From assembly GCF_029320955.1 (NCBI RefSeq), contig NZ_CP119757.1, positions 2,852,001 to 2,916,000 on the forward strand: DNA of 64,000 bases, written 5' to 3'. Shown piece by piece: positions 8,057 to 17,194 of this stretch. The notes beneath the pieces are model-generated. The model saw only the letters and a list, made by a program, of their open reading frames with translations, did no database searches and was not told where the DNA came from. The DNA is from Flavobacterium sp. YJ01. Lineage in GTDB: Bacteria > Bacteroidota > Bacteroidia > Flavobacteriales > Flavobacteriaceae. How positions within the stretch are numbered: position 1 is the first letter of the stretch; every line of letters begins with the position of its first letter. A program made the translations under genes and the position numbers.

Positions 8057-10669
8057 TTAAGGGGCTTTTGGGGTCAAGTATGCGTCTAGATTTTTTTTAA
8101 TCTGTACAATTTTATAATTATCCGTTGATATAATTATTGCTGGATCTGCAATTTTATATTTTTTATCATCTCTAAAAACGCCTGCAACATCTTTAGCGTA
8201 AGCTTCTGACTTTAAACCATGAATAACTACAAAACTTTCCGTTTTATTGTATTTGTCTAAAGACGTTGTTAATCTCTCGTAATTTTCTACCAACAAAAAG
8301 ACTCTAATTGCTTCTTCGATTTTTTTAACCGTTTTTGTATCCGTATTAGCAACTTTATATAAGATCTTCCAATTTTTGTTGTCAACATCTGTAAAAGCTA
8401 GTTTTTCTAAAATTGGAACTTGTTTCTCCAAATTTTCTCTAGCACTTTTACCTTCTTCACTATTCGGATAATTATCGGCAACATTTTCCAAACCTTTTTT
8501 ATAGGCTTCCAAACCATTTACTTTTCCTAAAGTATTGGCTTTTAATAATTCGTATTTAGAAACAATATCATCTCCTGAATATTGATTGATTAAATTATCA
8601 ATATTTGCTAAGACTTCATCAAATTTTTCTTCTTCAAAAAGCTTATACCATTTATAATACTCTTTATCAGGACTCGAACTTGAATCGTCTGATTTGTTAT
8701 TTAAAATCTGAGCATATCTGGAATCTGGGTATTTAGACGAGATTTCAGTTTTCATTGCTTCTGCTTTTGCCGGATCTGTAATTTGATAGATTTTATACAA
8801 ATTATACATCGATGGCAATACTAACTTTTCTTCTGGATTGTTTTTTAATAACTGCTCCAATTTATCACTGGCCAATTTATATTCTTTAAACTTCTCCTTA
8901 TATATAAGTCCTAATTGATAGTATGAAAAATTACGTTCTTTGCCTATGCTATCCATAGCTGCTTGCGTTGTTGGAAGCTGTTTTACATAATAAGCAACTG
9001 TATATTTTTCTACAACAACCGTATCTGCTATTGCATTTGCAATTTCTTGATTTTTAATTGTATCGTTTAGTGCTGCATCATTTGCAGATTTTACTCCTGC
9101 CAATCTCCAATTACCGCCTAAAGTTCGGCTTCCCCACATTTTTTTAAATTGCAGTTTTCCGTAAGCAACTGTTGTTGGGTTATAAAAATAAAATGTGCTC
9201 ACATTATCATTAGAACCAGGCGGCACACCAACTAATTCAGGAACAGAAGATTTACCTAAAGATTGCGGATTAACTGCTCCGTTTCCAGAAACTTCTGCCT
9301 GAGAGTTTAAATCAATATTTACTAATCTCTCTCTTTCTTTTTCTTCTAAAAGTTTTTTAGCTTCGTCTTTCTTTTTTAGCTCTGCAATATAGTTTTCAAA
9401 ATAAATTTTCTTTTCTGTTGCCGGCAAGTTGTAAACCTTAATAATACTGTCATTACGTTTTGCGATTGCTTCGTATTTTATTACTTCGTCAAGGTTTTTT
9501 CTGTTTTTTTCAATAAAGGCGTATTCTCTAGTTTTAGGATCTAGCTTAACCAAAGTACTGTCATAATACTTTGCTGCCATTATATATTCTGTATTTTTAA
9601 AATACATGTTTCCGATATTTCTATAAGCAGAAGCCATTAAATATGGATCTTTCGATTTTCTTGCTAATGATTTGTTATAGAAAACCAGAGCGTTTTTATT
9701 GTCTTTTCTTTTATCATAAAAATTACCCATCTCATAAAAAAGCACATCATAATAAGGACGGTTTTCACGATCTGCAACTAACTTATTGTACATTTTTAAG
9801 AAAATTGTATCGTTTCCGTTTTCATAATCATACATCTGAGCTTTCTTTGCATAAGCATGCATCATGTATTTACGATCTGCTTTTCTGTTTAAATCAATTA
9901 CACCATCATAAAAATAATTAGCGCTGTCTTTTTTTCCTTCTTCTTGGTACATTTGTCCCAAAATAAAACGATATCTAGCGCGTTCCTCATTTTTTTTGGT
10001 AAATTGTTCTGCAATTCTTAGTTTGGCAACGGCACTATCTTTTTGTTCTAAATTCAGAAATGCTTCAGCCAAAAGCGCATTTGCATCGGCAAAAGTCTGT
10101 TTGTCTAAATCTGTTTTTTTAAGTAAGATTTTAATGTTTTTAAGAGCAATTGCATCGTTTCCTAAACGCATATTGGTCTTTTCTCTCCAGATTTTTGCGA
10201 TGTAAATATTATTGCTTTCTGGGTATTTGTACAGAATATAATTGAATGCCTCAATTGCAGGAATAAAGCGTTGATCGTAATATCTCGCTTTTCCTAACAT
10301 CAGATATGCTTCGTCAATCTGCCAGTTTCTCTCTCTTCCTCCAATATTCATGGAGTGTTTCTGAATCGCTTTTGTAGCTTTTGTTTCTGCTTTTTCGAAA
10401 TCAGGATTTTTGGCTTTTTCTCCTTCAGAAAAATTTTCGTCGAACTGCATTTTTTCTATTGGCAGAATTTTCCAAAAATTATCTTCATTATTGGCTTGAA
10501 TAGACTGAAGACCTTTATCTAAGCCAATTCCTCCATTATACAGAATATTATATTTGGTTCCGATAGAATGCGAACTTCTAGCCAAAAAAGTGTTTTTTTT
10601 GGTAGAACAAGCTATCAAAAGCAATAAAAAAACGAGAGTAAAACTATATTTAAGAGTATTCTTTTTCAA
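8057..10669 (-). CDS. sprE: Gliding motility / type IX secretion lipoprotein SprE (PorW-like)
   Basis: 870 residues. The N-terminus is a lipoprotein signal (FTLVFLLLLIACS) with the lipobox Cys near residue 21. Many tetratricopeptide-like helical repeats follow (for example YYDQRFIPAIEAFNYILYKY, and FYNKSLARKSKDPYLMASAY), then a conserved middle region with FYFYNPTTVAYGKLQFKKMW. This matches SprE of F. johnsoniae, known as a PorW homologue needed for gliding and type IX secretion. The start is TTG at 10669; no ATG precedes the signal peptide. It opens the unit that continues into bactofilin and the ATP synthase genes. Confidence 0.88.
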   Translation of the reverse strand: MKKNTLKYSFTLVFLLLLIACSTKKNTFLARSSHSIGTKYNILYNGGIGLDKGLQSIQANNEDNFWKILPIEKMQFDENFSEGEKAKNPDFEKAETKATKAIQKHSMNIGGRERNWQIDEAYLMLGKARYYDQRFIPAIEAFNYILYKYPESNNIYIAKIWREKTNMRLGNDAIALKNIKILLKKTDLDKQTFADANALLAEAFLNLEQKDSAVAKLRIAEQFTKKNEERARYRFILGQMYQEEGKKDSANYFYDGVIDLNRKADRKYMMHAYAKKAQMYDYENGNDTIFLKMYNKLVADRENRPYYDVLFYEMGNFYDKRKDNKNALVFYNKSLARKSKDPYLMASAYRNIGNMYFKNTEYIMAAKYYDSTLVKLDPKTREYAFIEKNRKNLDEVIKYEAIAKRNDSIIKVYNLPATEKKIYFENYIAELKKKDEAKKLLEEKERERLVNIDLNSQAEVSGNGAVNPQSLGKSSVPELVGVPPGSNDNVSTFYFYNPTTVAYGKLQFKKMWGSRTLGGNWRLAGVKSANDAALNDTIKNQEIANAIADTVVVEKYTVAYYVKQLPTTQAAMDSIGKERNFSYYQLGLIYKEKFKEYKLASDKLEQLLKNNPEEKLVLPSMYNLYKIYQITDPAKAEAMKTEISSKYPDSRYAQILNNKSDDSSSSPDKEYYKWYKLFEEEKFDEVLANIDNLINQYSGDDIVSKYELLKANTLGKVNGLEAYKKGLENVADNYPNSEEGKSARENLEKQVPILEKLAFTDVDNKNWKILYKVANTDTKTVKKIEEAIRVFLLVENYERLTTSLDKYNKTESFVVIHGLKSEAYAKDVAGVFRDDKKYKIADPAIIISTDNYKIVQIKKNLDAYLTPKAP

Positions 10670-10758
10670 TAGAAAAGAGTTTAAAACAGATAACTACTAA
10701 AAATCAGTTTTAGTATATTCATTTGTAAAAATACGCTTCTTTTTGAAATATAGAAATG

Positions 10759-11454
10759 CTATACCGCAAAAAACAATTCTAGTTCCTGTAAGGTTTCTCT
10801 TGAGGTCTGAATATCTTTTACAATTTCACCTTTATTAAGCGCAACTATTCGATCGCAAACTTCAACAGTATGTTGTAAGTCGTGGCTTGAAACTAAAACT
10901 GTTACATTTGGGTTTTCTGCCAGTTCTTTAATAATTTTTTTCAATCGGCTAACCGTTGTTGGGTCTAAATTTGCAAAAGGTTCGTCTAAAATTACAACTT
11001 CTGGATTTCCAATTAGCGTTGCAATAATTCCAACTTTTTTCTGGTTTCCTTTTGACAAATCTCGAAGGTATTTTTTGTTTTTTAAAATCTCTCCGTTAAA
11101 AAACTCTTCATGTTTTGCCAATAAAGCATCTACATCTGCTTTGTTCTGATTGCGCAAATCTCCAATAAAATAGAAATATTCTTCTGGTGTTAAATATCCG
11201 ATAAGAAAATTTTCATCTAAAAATGAACCTGTAAAAGATTTCCAATTTTCGCTTGTATTTACTTGAATATCATTGCTTTTTATATATCCTGTTGAAGGCT
11301 GAATAAGATCTAAAAGTAAGCTGAAAAAAGTTGTTTTTCCTGCTCCATTATTTCCCACTAATCCGAAACTTTGTCCTTTTGGAATTTCAAGATTGCTAAT
11401 ATTTAAAACTGTTGTTCCGTTATATGTTTTTGAAAGTTGATTTACTTGTATCAT
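10759..11454 (-). CDS. ABC transporter ATP-binding protein
   Basis: 231 residues with all ATPase motifs: Walker A GNNGAGKTT (about 35-43), signature LSKGNQKK (about 133-140), Walker B VVILDEP (about 153-159) and the switch His in SSHDLQH. It follows the DUF5687 permease gene by 81 nt and is very likely its partner, forming an exporter. The substrate is unknown. The gap between the two contains the imperfect repeat TTGTTGATTTTAGATT. Confidence 0.92.
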   Translation of the reverse strand: MIQVNQLSKTYNGTTVLNISNLEIPKGQSFGLVGNNGAGKTTFFSLLLDLIQPSTGYIKSNDIQVNTSENWKSFTGSFLDENFLIGYLTPEEYFYFIGDLRNQNKADVDALLAKHEEFFNGEILKNKKYLRDLSKGNQKKVGIIATLIGNPEVVILDEPFANLDPTTVSRLKKIIKELAENPNVTVLVSSHDLQHTVEVCDRIVALNKGEIVKDIQTSRETLQELELFFAV

Positions 11455-11535
11455 GATAATTGTTGATTTTAGATTGTTGATTTTAGATTTCCAAAGAATG
11501 AAATTATCTCATTCTCAAATTGACACATTTTCTAA

Positions 11536-12996
11536 TTAATTCTTTTGTTTGTAAGCACTTATCATACTGTATTTTTCAATTTTGTATCTTTTTTCAATTA
11601 AAGAAAATACCTTTTCCTTAAATACAAATCCAAGAATACCCGCAACGGCGACTAAAGCCAAACCAATCATTTTGTCTCCAAAATAAATTCCTAAAGCATA
11701 TAAACCTACTGGCAATAAAATTTTTGGCAATGACAAAAGCATGGCATTTACATTAAAAGCTTTTTTATCTCCAAAAGCGCCACCTGCATTACTCAAATCA
11801 ATTGGTGTTTTAGTGAAAGCACCACCTAAAAGAACCAAATGAGAATTTACACCTATATTATAAATTGCTCCAACAACAATAGTAAGATAAACTTCCCATC
11901 CATAAAAAAGATAAAAAGATGCCAATATCGTAGAAATAAATGTTGCAATAACAATAAGCCACCATTTTGAAGTGATATAATTTCTATACGGAATATTTTG
12001 TGTCATCATTAATTGGTAATATGAACTATCCCAACTCGGAACAAATTGACCGAAGACAAATAGAAATCCTCCAGAAACAAATATTCCGGCAAAAATATGC
12101 ATCATCGCTGGCTGATGTGAGTTTCCGAAAAAAATCAATCCGTAAAATAAAAAGACAACGCTCATGATAATTGTCGTTTTCGATCTTTTATTTCTTTTAA
12201 TAAGCTTAATGTCGTTTTTAAGAAATGTTCCCAAAGTTCCGAACTGATTCAACCAAGTAAGATTTTCTGTTGATGCCTCATCTTGTTTTACAGAAAGCCC
12301 TGCATCTAGATATAAATTGTTTTTAAAATATTTAAAAGTATAAATATGCAATCCGATTAATACCAATATTGGTATTAAAAACACACCTTCTATATCGTAA
12401 AAGTTTTGGAAAAACGGAGTCGTAAACAGCGTGATATCAAACAATTTATAATATTGTGCTCCAGCAAAAGTCATAATCAAAACAACAAATACAGCGAATA
12501 ATTTGTCAATATTGCTTAAAATAATATTCAAAAAATTATTGATGTAAATGAATGCCATTATTCCTAAATGCCAGAAAACAATTCCGACAACATCATATCC
12601 GTTTAAAATTAACACAATCGAAAACGGAATAAAAAATAAAGCATGAACCCAATTAAAAAATGACAGCATCGTTTTTCCTAATGAGAAATGAACAATTGTC
12701 GGTTTTTTAAAAGGCAATATCAATAACGGTTTAATATTTAAAACAGGAATTGATTGCAACAATAATCGGATTATGAGATCGAACAAAAAATAATAAACTA
12801 AAAATTTGTTGACTGTTACCAAAGGTTCTAATTTCATATCCTTTAGAACATAAAATGCTCCAACTCCCATTCCGATAAAAATTACTGAAAAATAGATCAT
12901 GAAAAAACCTATTAGAATTTTCATTGCCAGGTTTTTACCAAATGATGCCGATCGAATGAAAGCTTTCCATTCAAGGTAAATAAACTTCTTAATCAT
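11536..12996 (-). CDS. DUF5687 family ABC transporter permease
   Basis: 486 residues with around twelve hydrophobic segments and no soluble domain, the layout of DUF5687 membrane proteins of Bacteroidetes that pair with a small ATPase. The ATPase gene directly downstream supports this. Its promoter is probably TACATTTG at 13031-13038 on the minus strand. Function beyond being a transport permease is not visible. Confidence 0.8.
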   Translation of the reverse strand: MIKKFIYLEWKAFIRSASFGKNLAMKILIGFFMIYFSVIFIGMGVGAFYVLKDMKLEPLVTVNKFLVYYFLFDLIIRLLLQSIPVLNIKPLLILPFKKPTIVHFSLGKTMLSFFNWVHALFFIPFSIVLILNGYDVVGIVFWHLGIMAFIYINNFLNIILSNIDKLFAVFVVLIMTFAGAQYYKLFDITLFTTPFFQNFYDIEGVFLIPILVLIGLHIYTFKYFKNNLYLDAGLSVKQDEASTENLTWLNQFGTLGTFLKNDIKLIKRNKRSKTTIIMSVVFLFYGLIFFGNSHQPAMMHIFAGIFVSGGFLFVFGQFVPSWDSSYYQLMMTQNIPYRNYITSKWWLIVIATFISTILASFYLFYGWEVYLTIVVGAIYNIGVNSHLVLLGGAFTKTPIDLSNAGGAFGDKKAFNVNAMLLSLPKILLPVGLYALGIYFGDKMIGLALVAVAGILGFVFKEKVFSLIEKRYKIEKYSMISAYKQKN

Positions 12997-13030
12997 GGTT
13001 TATGGTTTTAGTATTTTTGTAGTAAGAGAT

Positions 13031-13038
13031 CAAATGTA
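13031..13038 (-). promoter_or_regulatory. Promoter -7 box of the DUF5687/ABC pair
   Basis: TACATTTG on the minus strand, 35 nt before the permease ATG, fits TAnnTTTG. Confidence 0.5.
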
Positions 13039-13101
13039 GGAAAACGTTACAAAAAAAGTTAAAAAAAATAATTTCGTGCTAATCTTTTAATAGTGGTTTG
13101 C

Positions 13102-13109
13102 TACTTTTG
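13102..13109 (+). promoter_or_regulatory. Promoter -7 box of the ferredoxin reductase-like gene
   Basis: TACTTTTG fits TAnnTTTG and lies 16 nt before the ATG at 13125. It rules out the longer TTG start at 13098, which would be upstream of the transcript. Confidence 0.6.
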
Positions 13110-13124
13110 CATAAAAATTCTATC

Positions 13125-14177
13125 ATGCCTTCATTCTTAAAACTTATAATTAAAGAGGTTAAACGTGAAACTGCAGAAGCTGTTTCTGTACTTTTTAATG
13201 TTCCCGAAGAACTAAAACCTGACTATAAATTTATAGCTGGTCAATATATAAATTTAAAATTAACACTTGATAACCAAGAAATTAGACGTGCTTATTCTAT
13301 TTGCTCAGCTCCAGACAGCGGCGAATTAAGAATTGCTGTTAAAGCAGTAAAAAATGGTCTTTTTTCTCAGTTTGCCAATACAATACTTAAAGCTGGTGAT
13401 GTTCTTGAAGTAGGTCAACCAGAAGGTAAATTTACTTTTGAACCAGATGCAGAAAGACAAAAAAACTATGCAGCGTTTGTTGCAGGAAGCGGAATCACGC
13501 CTGTTCTTTCTATCATAAAATCGGTTTTAAAACATGAGCCAAAGAGTTCATTTGTATTAGTTTACGGAAATAAAACTCCTGAAAACACTATTTTTCATCA
13601 AGAACTTCACGATCTGCAATTGCAATACGTAGGAAGATTTTTTGTTCATTACGTATTCAGCCAGGCAAAAGCTGAAAATGCTTTGTTTGGAAGAATCGAA
13701 AAATCGACTGTTAATTTTGTTTTGAATAACAAACACAAAGAACTTCAGTTTGATAAATTCTTCTTGTGCGGACCAGAAGACATGATTAACACGGTTTCTA
13801 ATGTTTTAAAAGAGAAAAATGTAAAAGAATCAGCCATTAAGTTTGAACTTTTTACTTCTTCTTCTGAAGAACACGCAATTCAAGGCTCTCAAGAAGGACA
13901 CACAAAAATTACGGTTTTGGTAGACGATGAAGAGACTACTTTTGAAATGTCTAAAAAACAAACTATTCTTGATGCTGCTTTAAAACAAGGTGTTGACGCT
14001 CCTTATTCTTGTCAAGGCGGAATCTGTAGCAGCTGTTTAGGACGTGTAACTGCAGGAAGCGCAGAAATGACTAAAAACTCAATTTTAACAGACAGCGAAA
14101 TTGCAGAAGGTTTAATTTTAACTTGTCAGGCACATCCAACATCTGAAACTATTTATGTTGATTACGACGACGTATAA
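13125..14177 (+). CDS. FAD/NAD(P)H-dependent reductase with C-terminal 2Fe-2S ferredoxin domain (PaaE-like)
   Basis: 350 residues from the ATG at 13125. The first domain binds FAD (RAYSICSAPDSG), the second binds NAD(P)H (FVAGSGITPVLSIIKSVL), and the C-terminal ferredoxin domain has the cluster ligands C296, C301, C304 and C334 in the plant-type spacing C-x4-C-x2-C-x29-C. This is the architecture of phenylacetyl-CoA epoxidase reductase PaaE and related electron-transfer reductases. No oxygenase genes are nearby, so the partner is unknown and a general ferredoxin-NADP reductase role is equally possible. A strong terminator follows. Confidence 0.88.
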   Translation: MPSFLKLIIKEVKRETAEAVSVLFNVPEELKPDYKFIAGQYINLKLTLDNQEIRRAYSICSAPDSGELRIAVKAVKNGLFSQFANTILKAGDVLEVGQPEGKFTFEPDAERQKNYAAFVAGSGITPVLSIIKSVLKHEPKSSFVLVYGNKTPENTIFHQELHDLQLQYVGRFFVHYVFSQAKAENALFGRIEKSTVNFVLNNKHKELQFDKFFLCGPEDMINTVSNVLKEKNVKESAIKFELFTSSSEEHAIQGSQEGHTKITVLVDDEETTFEMSKKQTILDAALKQGVDAPYSCQGGICSSCLGRVTAGSAEMTKNSILTDSEIAEGLILTCQAHPTSETIYVDYDDV

Positions 14178-14196
14178 TCGTTAAATTTTAAAATAT

Positions 14197-14243
14197 AAAA
14201 TTCCAAATTCCAACTATACAATTGGGATTTGGAATTTTTTTTT
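14197..14243 (+). terminator. Intrinsic terminator after the reductase gene
   Basis: AAAATTCCAAATTCCAA pairs with TTGGGATTTGGAATTTT across an 8-nt loop and is followed by a long T-run. Confidence 0.8.
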
Positions 14244-14265
14244 TGTTTAATTGCGTTATTTCTAA

Positions 14266-14330
14266 TCTTTGTCAAAGTTTAAAACTTTGACAAAGATCTG
14301 GCTTGGTCCCGAGGTCTCGGGATGGCATTT
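14266..14330. repeat. Two adjacent intergenic palindromes
   Basis: The first has arms TTTGTCAAAGTTT / AAACTTTGACAAA and is a perfect inverted repeat of about 27 nt. The second, 15-20 nt later, is TCCCGAGGTCTCGGGA, a 16-nt near-perfect palindrome that is GC-rich compared with its surroundings. They look like dispersed repeat elements rather than terminators, because neither is followed by a T-run. Confidence 0.6.
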
Positions 14331-14352
14331 AAAAATTGAAATTTAATTGAAT

Positions 14353-14661
14353 ATGAAATCTGTACGAGAAATTTTTAGAAACAAAGAATATCTTCTGGAT
14401 GAACCTGAAGTTATGAAACTGGTTGATTACTGTGAAGAACTTCAGGATGAAATTGTTGAACTTAAATTTCAAAAAACCGACAATAAAGAACTTGCTTTGC
14501 TCGACATGATTAAAGAAGTTATAAAAGGATGTGACGCCATTGAAAGAGAACAAATGGAGCATGAACGCTACGGTTATGACGCACCAAATTACCAAGAAAC
14601 CATTTCAAATCTAAAAAGTTATATATACCGTCGCTGCCGTGATGAAAAGATTTGGCTCTAA
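14353..14661 (+). CDS. Hypothetical protein, helical, charged
   Basis: 102 residues from the ATG at 14353 (MKSVREIFRNKEYLLDEPEV). It is rich in Glu, Lys and Leu, predicted all-helical with short coiled-coil propensity (about 20-55), and has no signal peptide or membrane segment. A TTG six bases upstream is possible but less likely. I do not recognise a family; it looks like a conserved small cytoplasmic protein of Flavobacteria. Confidence 0.65.
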   Translation: MKSVREIFRNKEYLLDEPEVMKLVDYCEELQDEIVELKFQKTDNKELALLDMIKEVIKGCDAIEREQMEHERYGYDAPNYQETISNLKSYIYRRCRDEKIWL

Positions 14662-14800
14662 TTGAAATAAAAGCAAAATTTTGTCGAAATATTGCTGATT
14701 TTTCATTAAATTAGAGGTGTAATTATGGTAATCTCAATCTCGTAATCTGAGAATTTGTAGAGCTAAATCAAATTTGTCAAACATTTAAACATTAAATATC

Positions 14801-15235
14801 ATGACAGCTCACGTACAACACTTTCACCTATATCTATTTATTATGCTGGCTGTAACTGCTTCGCTATGCGTTCTGGCAGTTATCATAAAAATGAAAAACA
14901 GAAAAGGCCCTAAGTTGCTTGAAAGGGAAAAATACAACTCGACTCTAACCGATAAAATGGTAGAAGTAAAAGATACCGATTCGAATATCTTTAATATTTG
15001 GCCTTATGTAAGTAAACTTAAATCGGCTAAAGTTCTATCTAAAAAAGTTAAAGACAATGACTTAGTTTACAAGATTTACAGAGATTCAACAGAAAAGTTT
15101 GAACATATTCTATTATCAACCGAAGACAAAAACAACTTTGTTACGATTATAGTTAACAAAAAAAGAAAAAAAACAATAGGATATTCTATTCTCGATTCTG
15201 ATGAAAAATATGAATTAAGAAGCAATATTGCTTAA
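14801..15235 (+). CDS. Hypothetical membrane-anchored protein
   Basis: 144 residues. One membrane helix near the N-terminus (about 10-30, LYLFIMLAVTASLCVLAVII) is followed by a basic cytoplasmic stretch (KMKNRKGPKLLERE) and a domain of about 100 residues rich in Lys and Asp without known motifs. It stands alone between terminators. No function can be assigned. Confidence 0.65.
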   Translation: MTAHVQHFHLYLFIMLAVTASLCVLAVIIKMKNRKGPKLLEREKYNSTLTDKMVEVKDTDSNIFNIWPYVSKLKSAKVLSKKVKDNDLVYKIYRDSTEKFEHILLSTEDKNNFVTIIVNKKRKKTIGYSILDSDEKYELRSNIA

Positions 15236-15295
15236 AGATTATTATCGGGAATAACCTCAGTAAAATATTTATAGAATACAATAAAACAAAAGAAA

Positions 15296-15340
15296 AAAGC
15301 TCCAGCGGACGGCAAAAATATATCGCTCCGCTGGAGCTTT
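15296..15340 (-). terminator. Intrinsic terminator of the DUF4254-glycosyltransferase pair
   Basis: Arms AAAGCTCCAGCGGA and TCCGCTGGAGCTTT form a perfect 14-bp stem. On the minus strand it is followed by TTTTCTTTT, so it mainly ends minus-strand transcription and may also stop readthrough from 14801-15235. Confidence 0.75.
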
Positions 15341-15426
15341 AATATTGTAGATGTTATTCTTTGCTATAAATATTTCGCTTCTCCGAAGCTTAGAAAAACT
15401 ATTGTTTTTAGCTTTTTAATCTTTTA

Positions 15427-16476
15427 TTAAAGCTGTTCAACAACTTTGTCAAAAACCTGTTGTGGCAAAATAGTTCTCATCGCATCTTCATAACCTTCCA
15501 CAACTTTATTTCCATAAACCGAAGTTGGTAATTTTGGATATTGATTTCTATCTGAAGTCAATGCGTTTTCTAACGTTTGATTGAAAGGTAAAAATCCTGC
15601 GTATGGATGCGTTGCGCCCCAAAGCGTAACTACTTTTACTCCAAGCATTGCTGCAATATGTGCATTTCCAGAATCCATAGAAAGCATTACGTCTAGATTG
15701 CTAATTAATTGCAATTCTTGCTGAAACTTAATTTTTCCAGCCATATTAATGACATTTTCAAATGGTTCTGAAACTGAATCTAAAATTTCTATTTCTTTTT
15801 TTCCTCCGCCAAAAAGTAAAATTTTATATGAAGAATTCTCAGCCAATTTTGCGATTACTCCTTTCATTAAATCTAAAGGATAAACCTTCGAATCGTATTG
15901 AGCAAAAGGCGCAATTCCGATCAATTTTTGATTTTCATTTCCTATAATTTCAAGAATTTCAGAACTTAAAACTGCTTTTTCTGGAAAAATCGGATTCGAC
16001 AAATTTAAAGGAAAACCAAGTTGTTTAAATACTTTTGCGTGTCTTTCGAACATTGTTGGCAATTGCGCAAAAATCTTATTTTCTGCTCTTGTCAGTTCTT
16101 TTTTTCCTTCTCTTCCTTTATCAACAGTTGCTCTTTTTTTTCCGCTTAAAGCGAAAAGCAAACTCACAACCTTAGATCTTAAAACATTATGAAGATCTGC
16201 AAAAGCATCGATTTTCAATTTTTTTACATCTTTATATAAACGTAAAAGTCCTGGAAATCCTTTATGTCTTTCTTTTTCATCAAAAGCAAAAAACTCTAGA
16301 TTCGAAATTCCATCAAAAAAAGGTTTGAAAAATGGGCGTGAAATAACGGTCAGTTTTACCGTCGGATATTGTTTTACAAAAGCTCGTAAAACAGGAACCG
16401 TCATGGCGACATCTCCCATTGCGGATAGTCTCATGACGGCTATATGTTTGATTTTGTTGTTGGACAACTCTGCCAA
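15427..16476 (-). CDS. Glycosyltransferase family 9 (heptosyltransferase-like)
   Basis: 349 residues in the two-domain layout of ADP-heptose:LPS heptosyltransferases. The N-terminal strand and loop IAVMRLSAMGDVAMTVPVLR and the C-terminal motif SMDSGNAHIAAMLGVKVVTL with GATHPYAG are the family marks. It probably adds a core sugar in lipopolysaccharide synthesis. The start appears to be TTG at 16476, 1 nt after the stop of the DUF4254 gene, which suggests coupled translation; the first ATG would cut into the first beta-strand. Confidence 0.88.
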   Translation of the reverse strand: MAELSNNKIKHIAVMRLSAMGDVAMTVPVLRAFVKQYPTVKLTVISRPFFKPFFDGISNLEFFAFDEKERHKGFPGLLRLYKDVKKLKIDAFADLHNVLRSKVVSLLFALSGKKRATVDKGREGKKELTRAENKIFAQLPTMFERHAKVFKQLGFPLNLSNPIFPEKAVLSSEILEIIGNENQKLIGIAPFAQYDSKVYPLDLMKGVIAKLAENSSYKILLFGGGKKEIEILDSVSEPFENVINMAGKIKFQQELQLISNLDVMLSMDSGNAHIAAMLGVKVVTLWGATHPYAGFLPFNQTLENALTSDRNQYPKLPTSVYGNKVVEGYEDAMRTILPQQVFDKVVEQL

Positions 16477-16477
16477 A

Positions 16478-17083
16478 TTATTTTTTATTTTGATATAAAA
16501 CTGGGTTCAATTCGTCGTCATTGTACATTTTCATTTGTTTGTACACTTTCATGAATTTATCTCCATTTTCAATATCTGTCAATAATTCTTCAATTGCTGT
16601 AGATAAATCTGTTCTTTGTTCTAAAAGTACATTTAATTTTTCTTGACATTTATCTCTGTGCTCTTGAGAAGCTTCTGGACGAGTTGCTTCTTCGTGCATA
16701 TGATAAATTTTTAATGCCAAAATAGACAATCTGTCAAATGCCCAAGCTGGACTTTCAGAATTGATTTTTGCTCCATCTTTAGCTTTTATGTTGCTATATT
16801 TTTGCAAAAAGTAGCTGTCGATATATTCTACCATATCTGTACGCTCTTGATTTGATGCATCAATTCTTCTTTTTAAAGTTAAGGCAGCAACTGGATCAAT
16901 TTGCGGATCACGGATAATATCCTCAAAATGCCATTGAACGGTATCAATCCAATTTTTTAGATATAACAAATGCTCGAACTTATCTTTTGGATAAGGATTA
17001 TTAATCGGCTGGTCAACATTATCAAATTGATGATAATCTTTGATACTTTGCTCGAAAACAGAATATGCTAATTTTGAAAACAT
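16478..17083 (-). CDS. DUF4254 domain protein
   Basis: 201 residues, all-helical, matching the DUF4254 family of Bacteroidetes (conserved features such as YPKDKFEHLLYLKNWIDTVQ and QEHRDKCQEKLNVLLEQR). The biochemical role is unknown. It is regularly found upstream of a heptosyltransferase gene, as here with 1-nt spacing, so a part in lipopolysaccharide core synthesis is plausible. Promoter TATCTTTG lies at 17105-17112. Confidence 0.8.
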   Translation of the reverse strand: MFSKLAYSVFEQSIKDYHQFDNVDQPINNPYPKDKFEHLLYLKNWIDTVQWHFEDIIRDPQIDPVAALTLKRRIDASNQERTDMVEYIDSYFLQKYSNIKAKDGAKINSESPAWAFDRLSILALKIYHMHEEATRPEASQEHRDKCQEKLNVLLEQRTDLSTAIEELLTDIENGDKFMKVYKQMKMYNDDELNPVLYQNKK

Positions 17084-17104
17084 GTATTTATTTTTTTAGA
17101 GTTA

Positions 17105-17112
17105 CAAAGATA
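17105..17112 (-). promoter_or_regulatory. Promoter -7 box of the DUF4254-GT9 operon
   Basis: TATCTTTG on the minus strand, 22 nt before the ATG of the DUF4254 gene. Confidence 0.6.
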
Positions 17113-17194
17113 CTTTTTATACTTTTATGCTGCGAAAAAAAGCAATTATTTTTCCTTTTCTTAGCTTTAATCATTAATAAATTAATATTTCATC

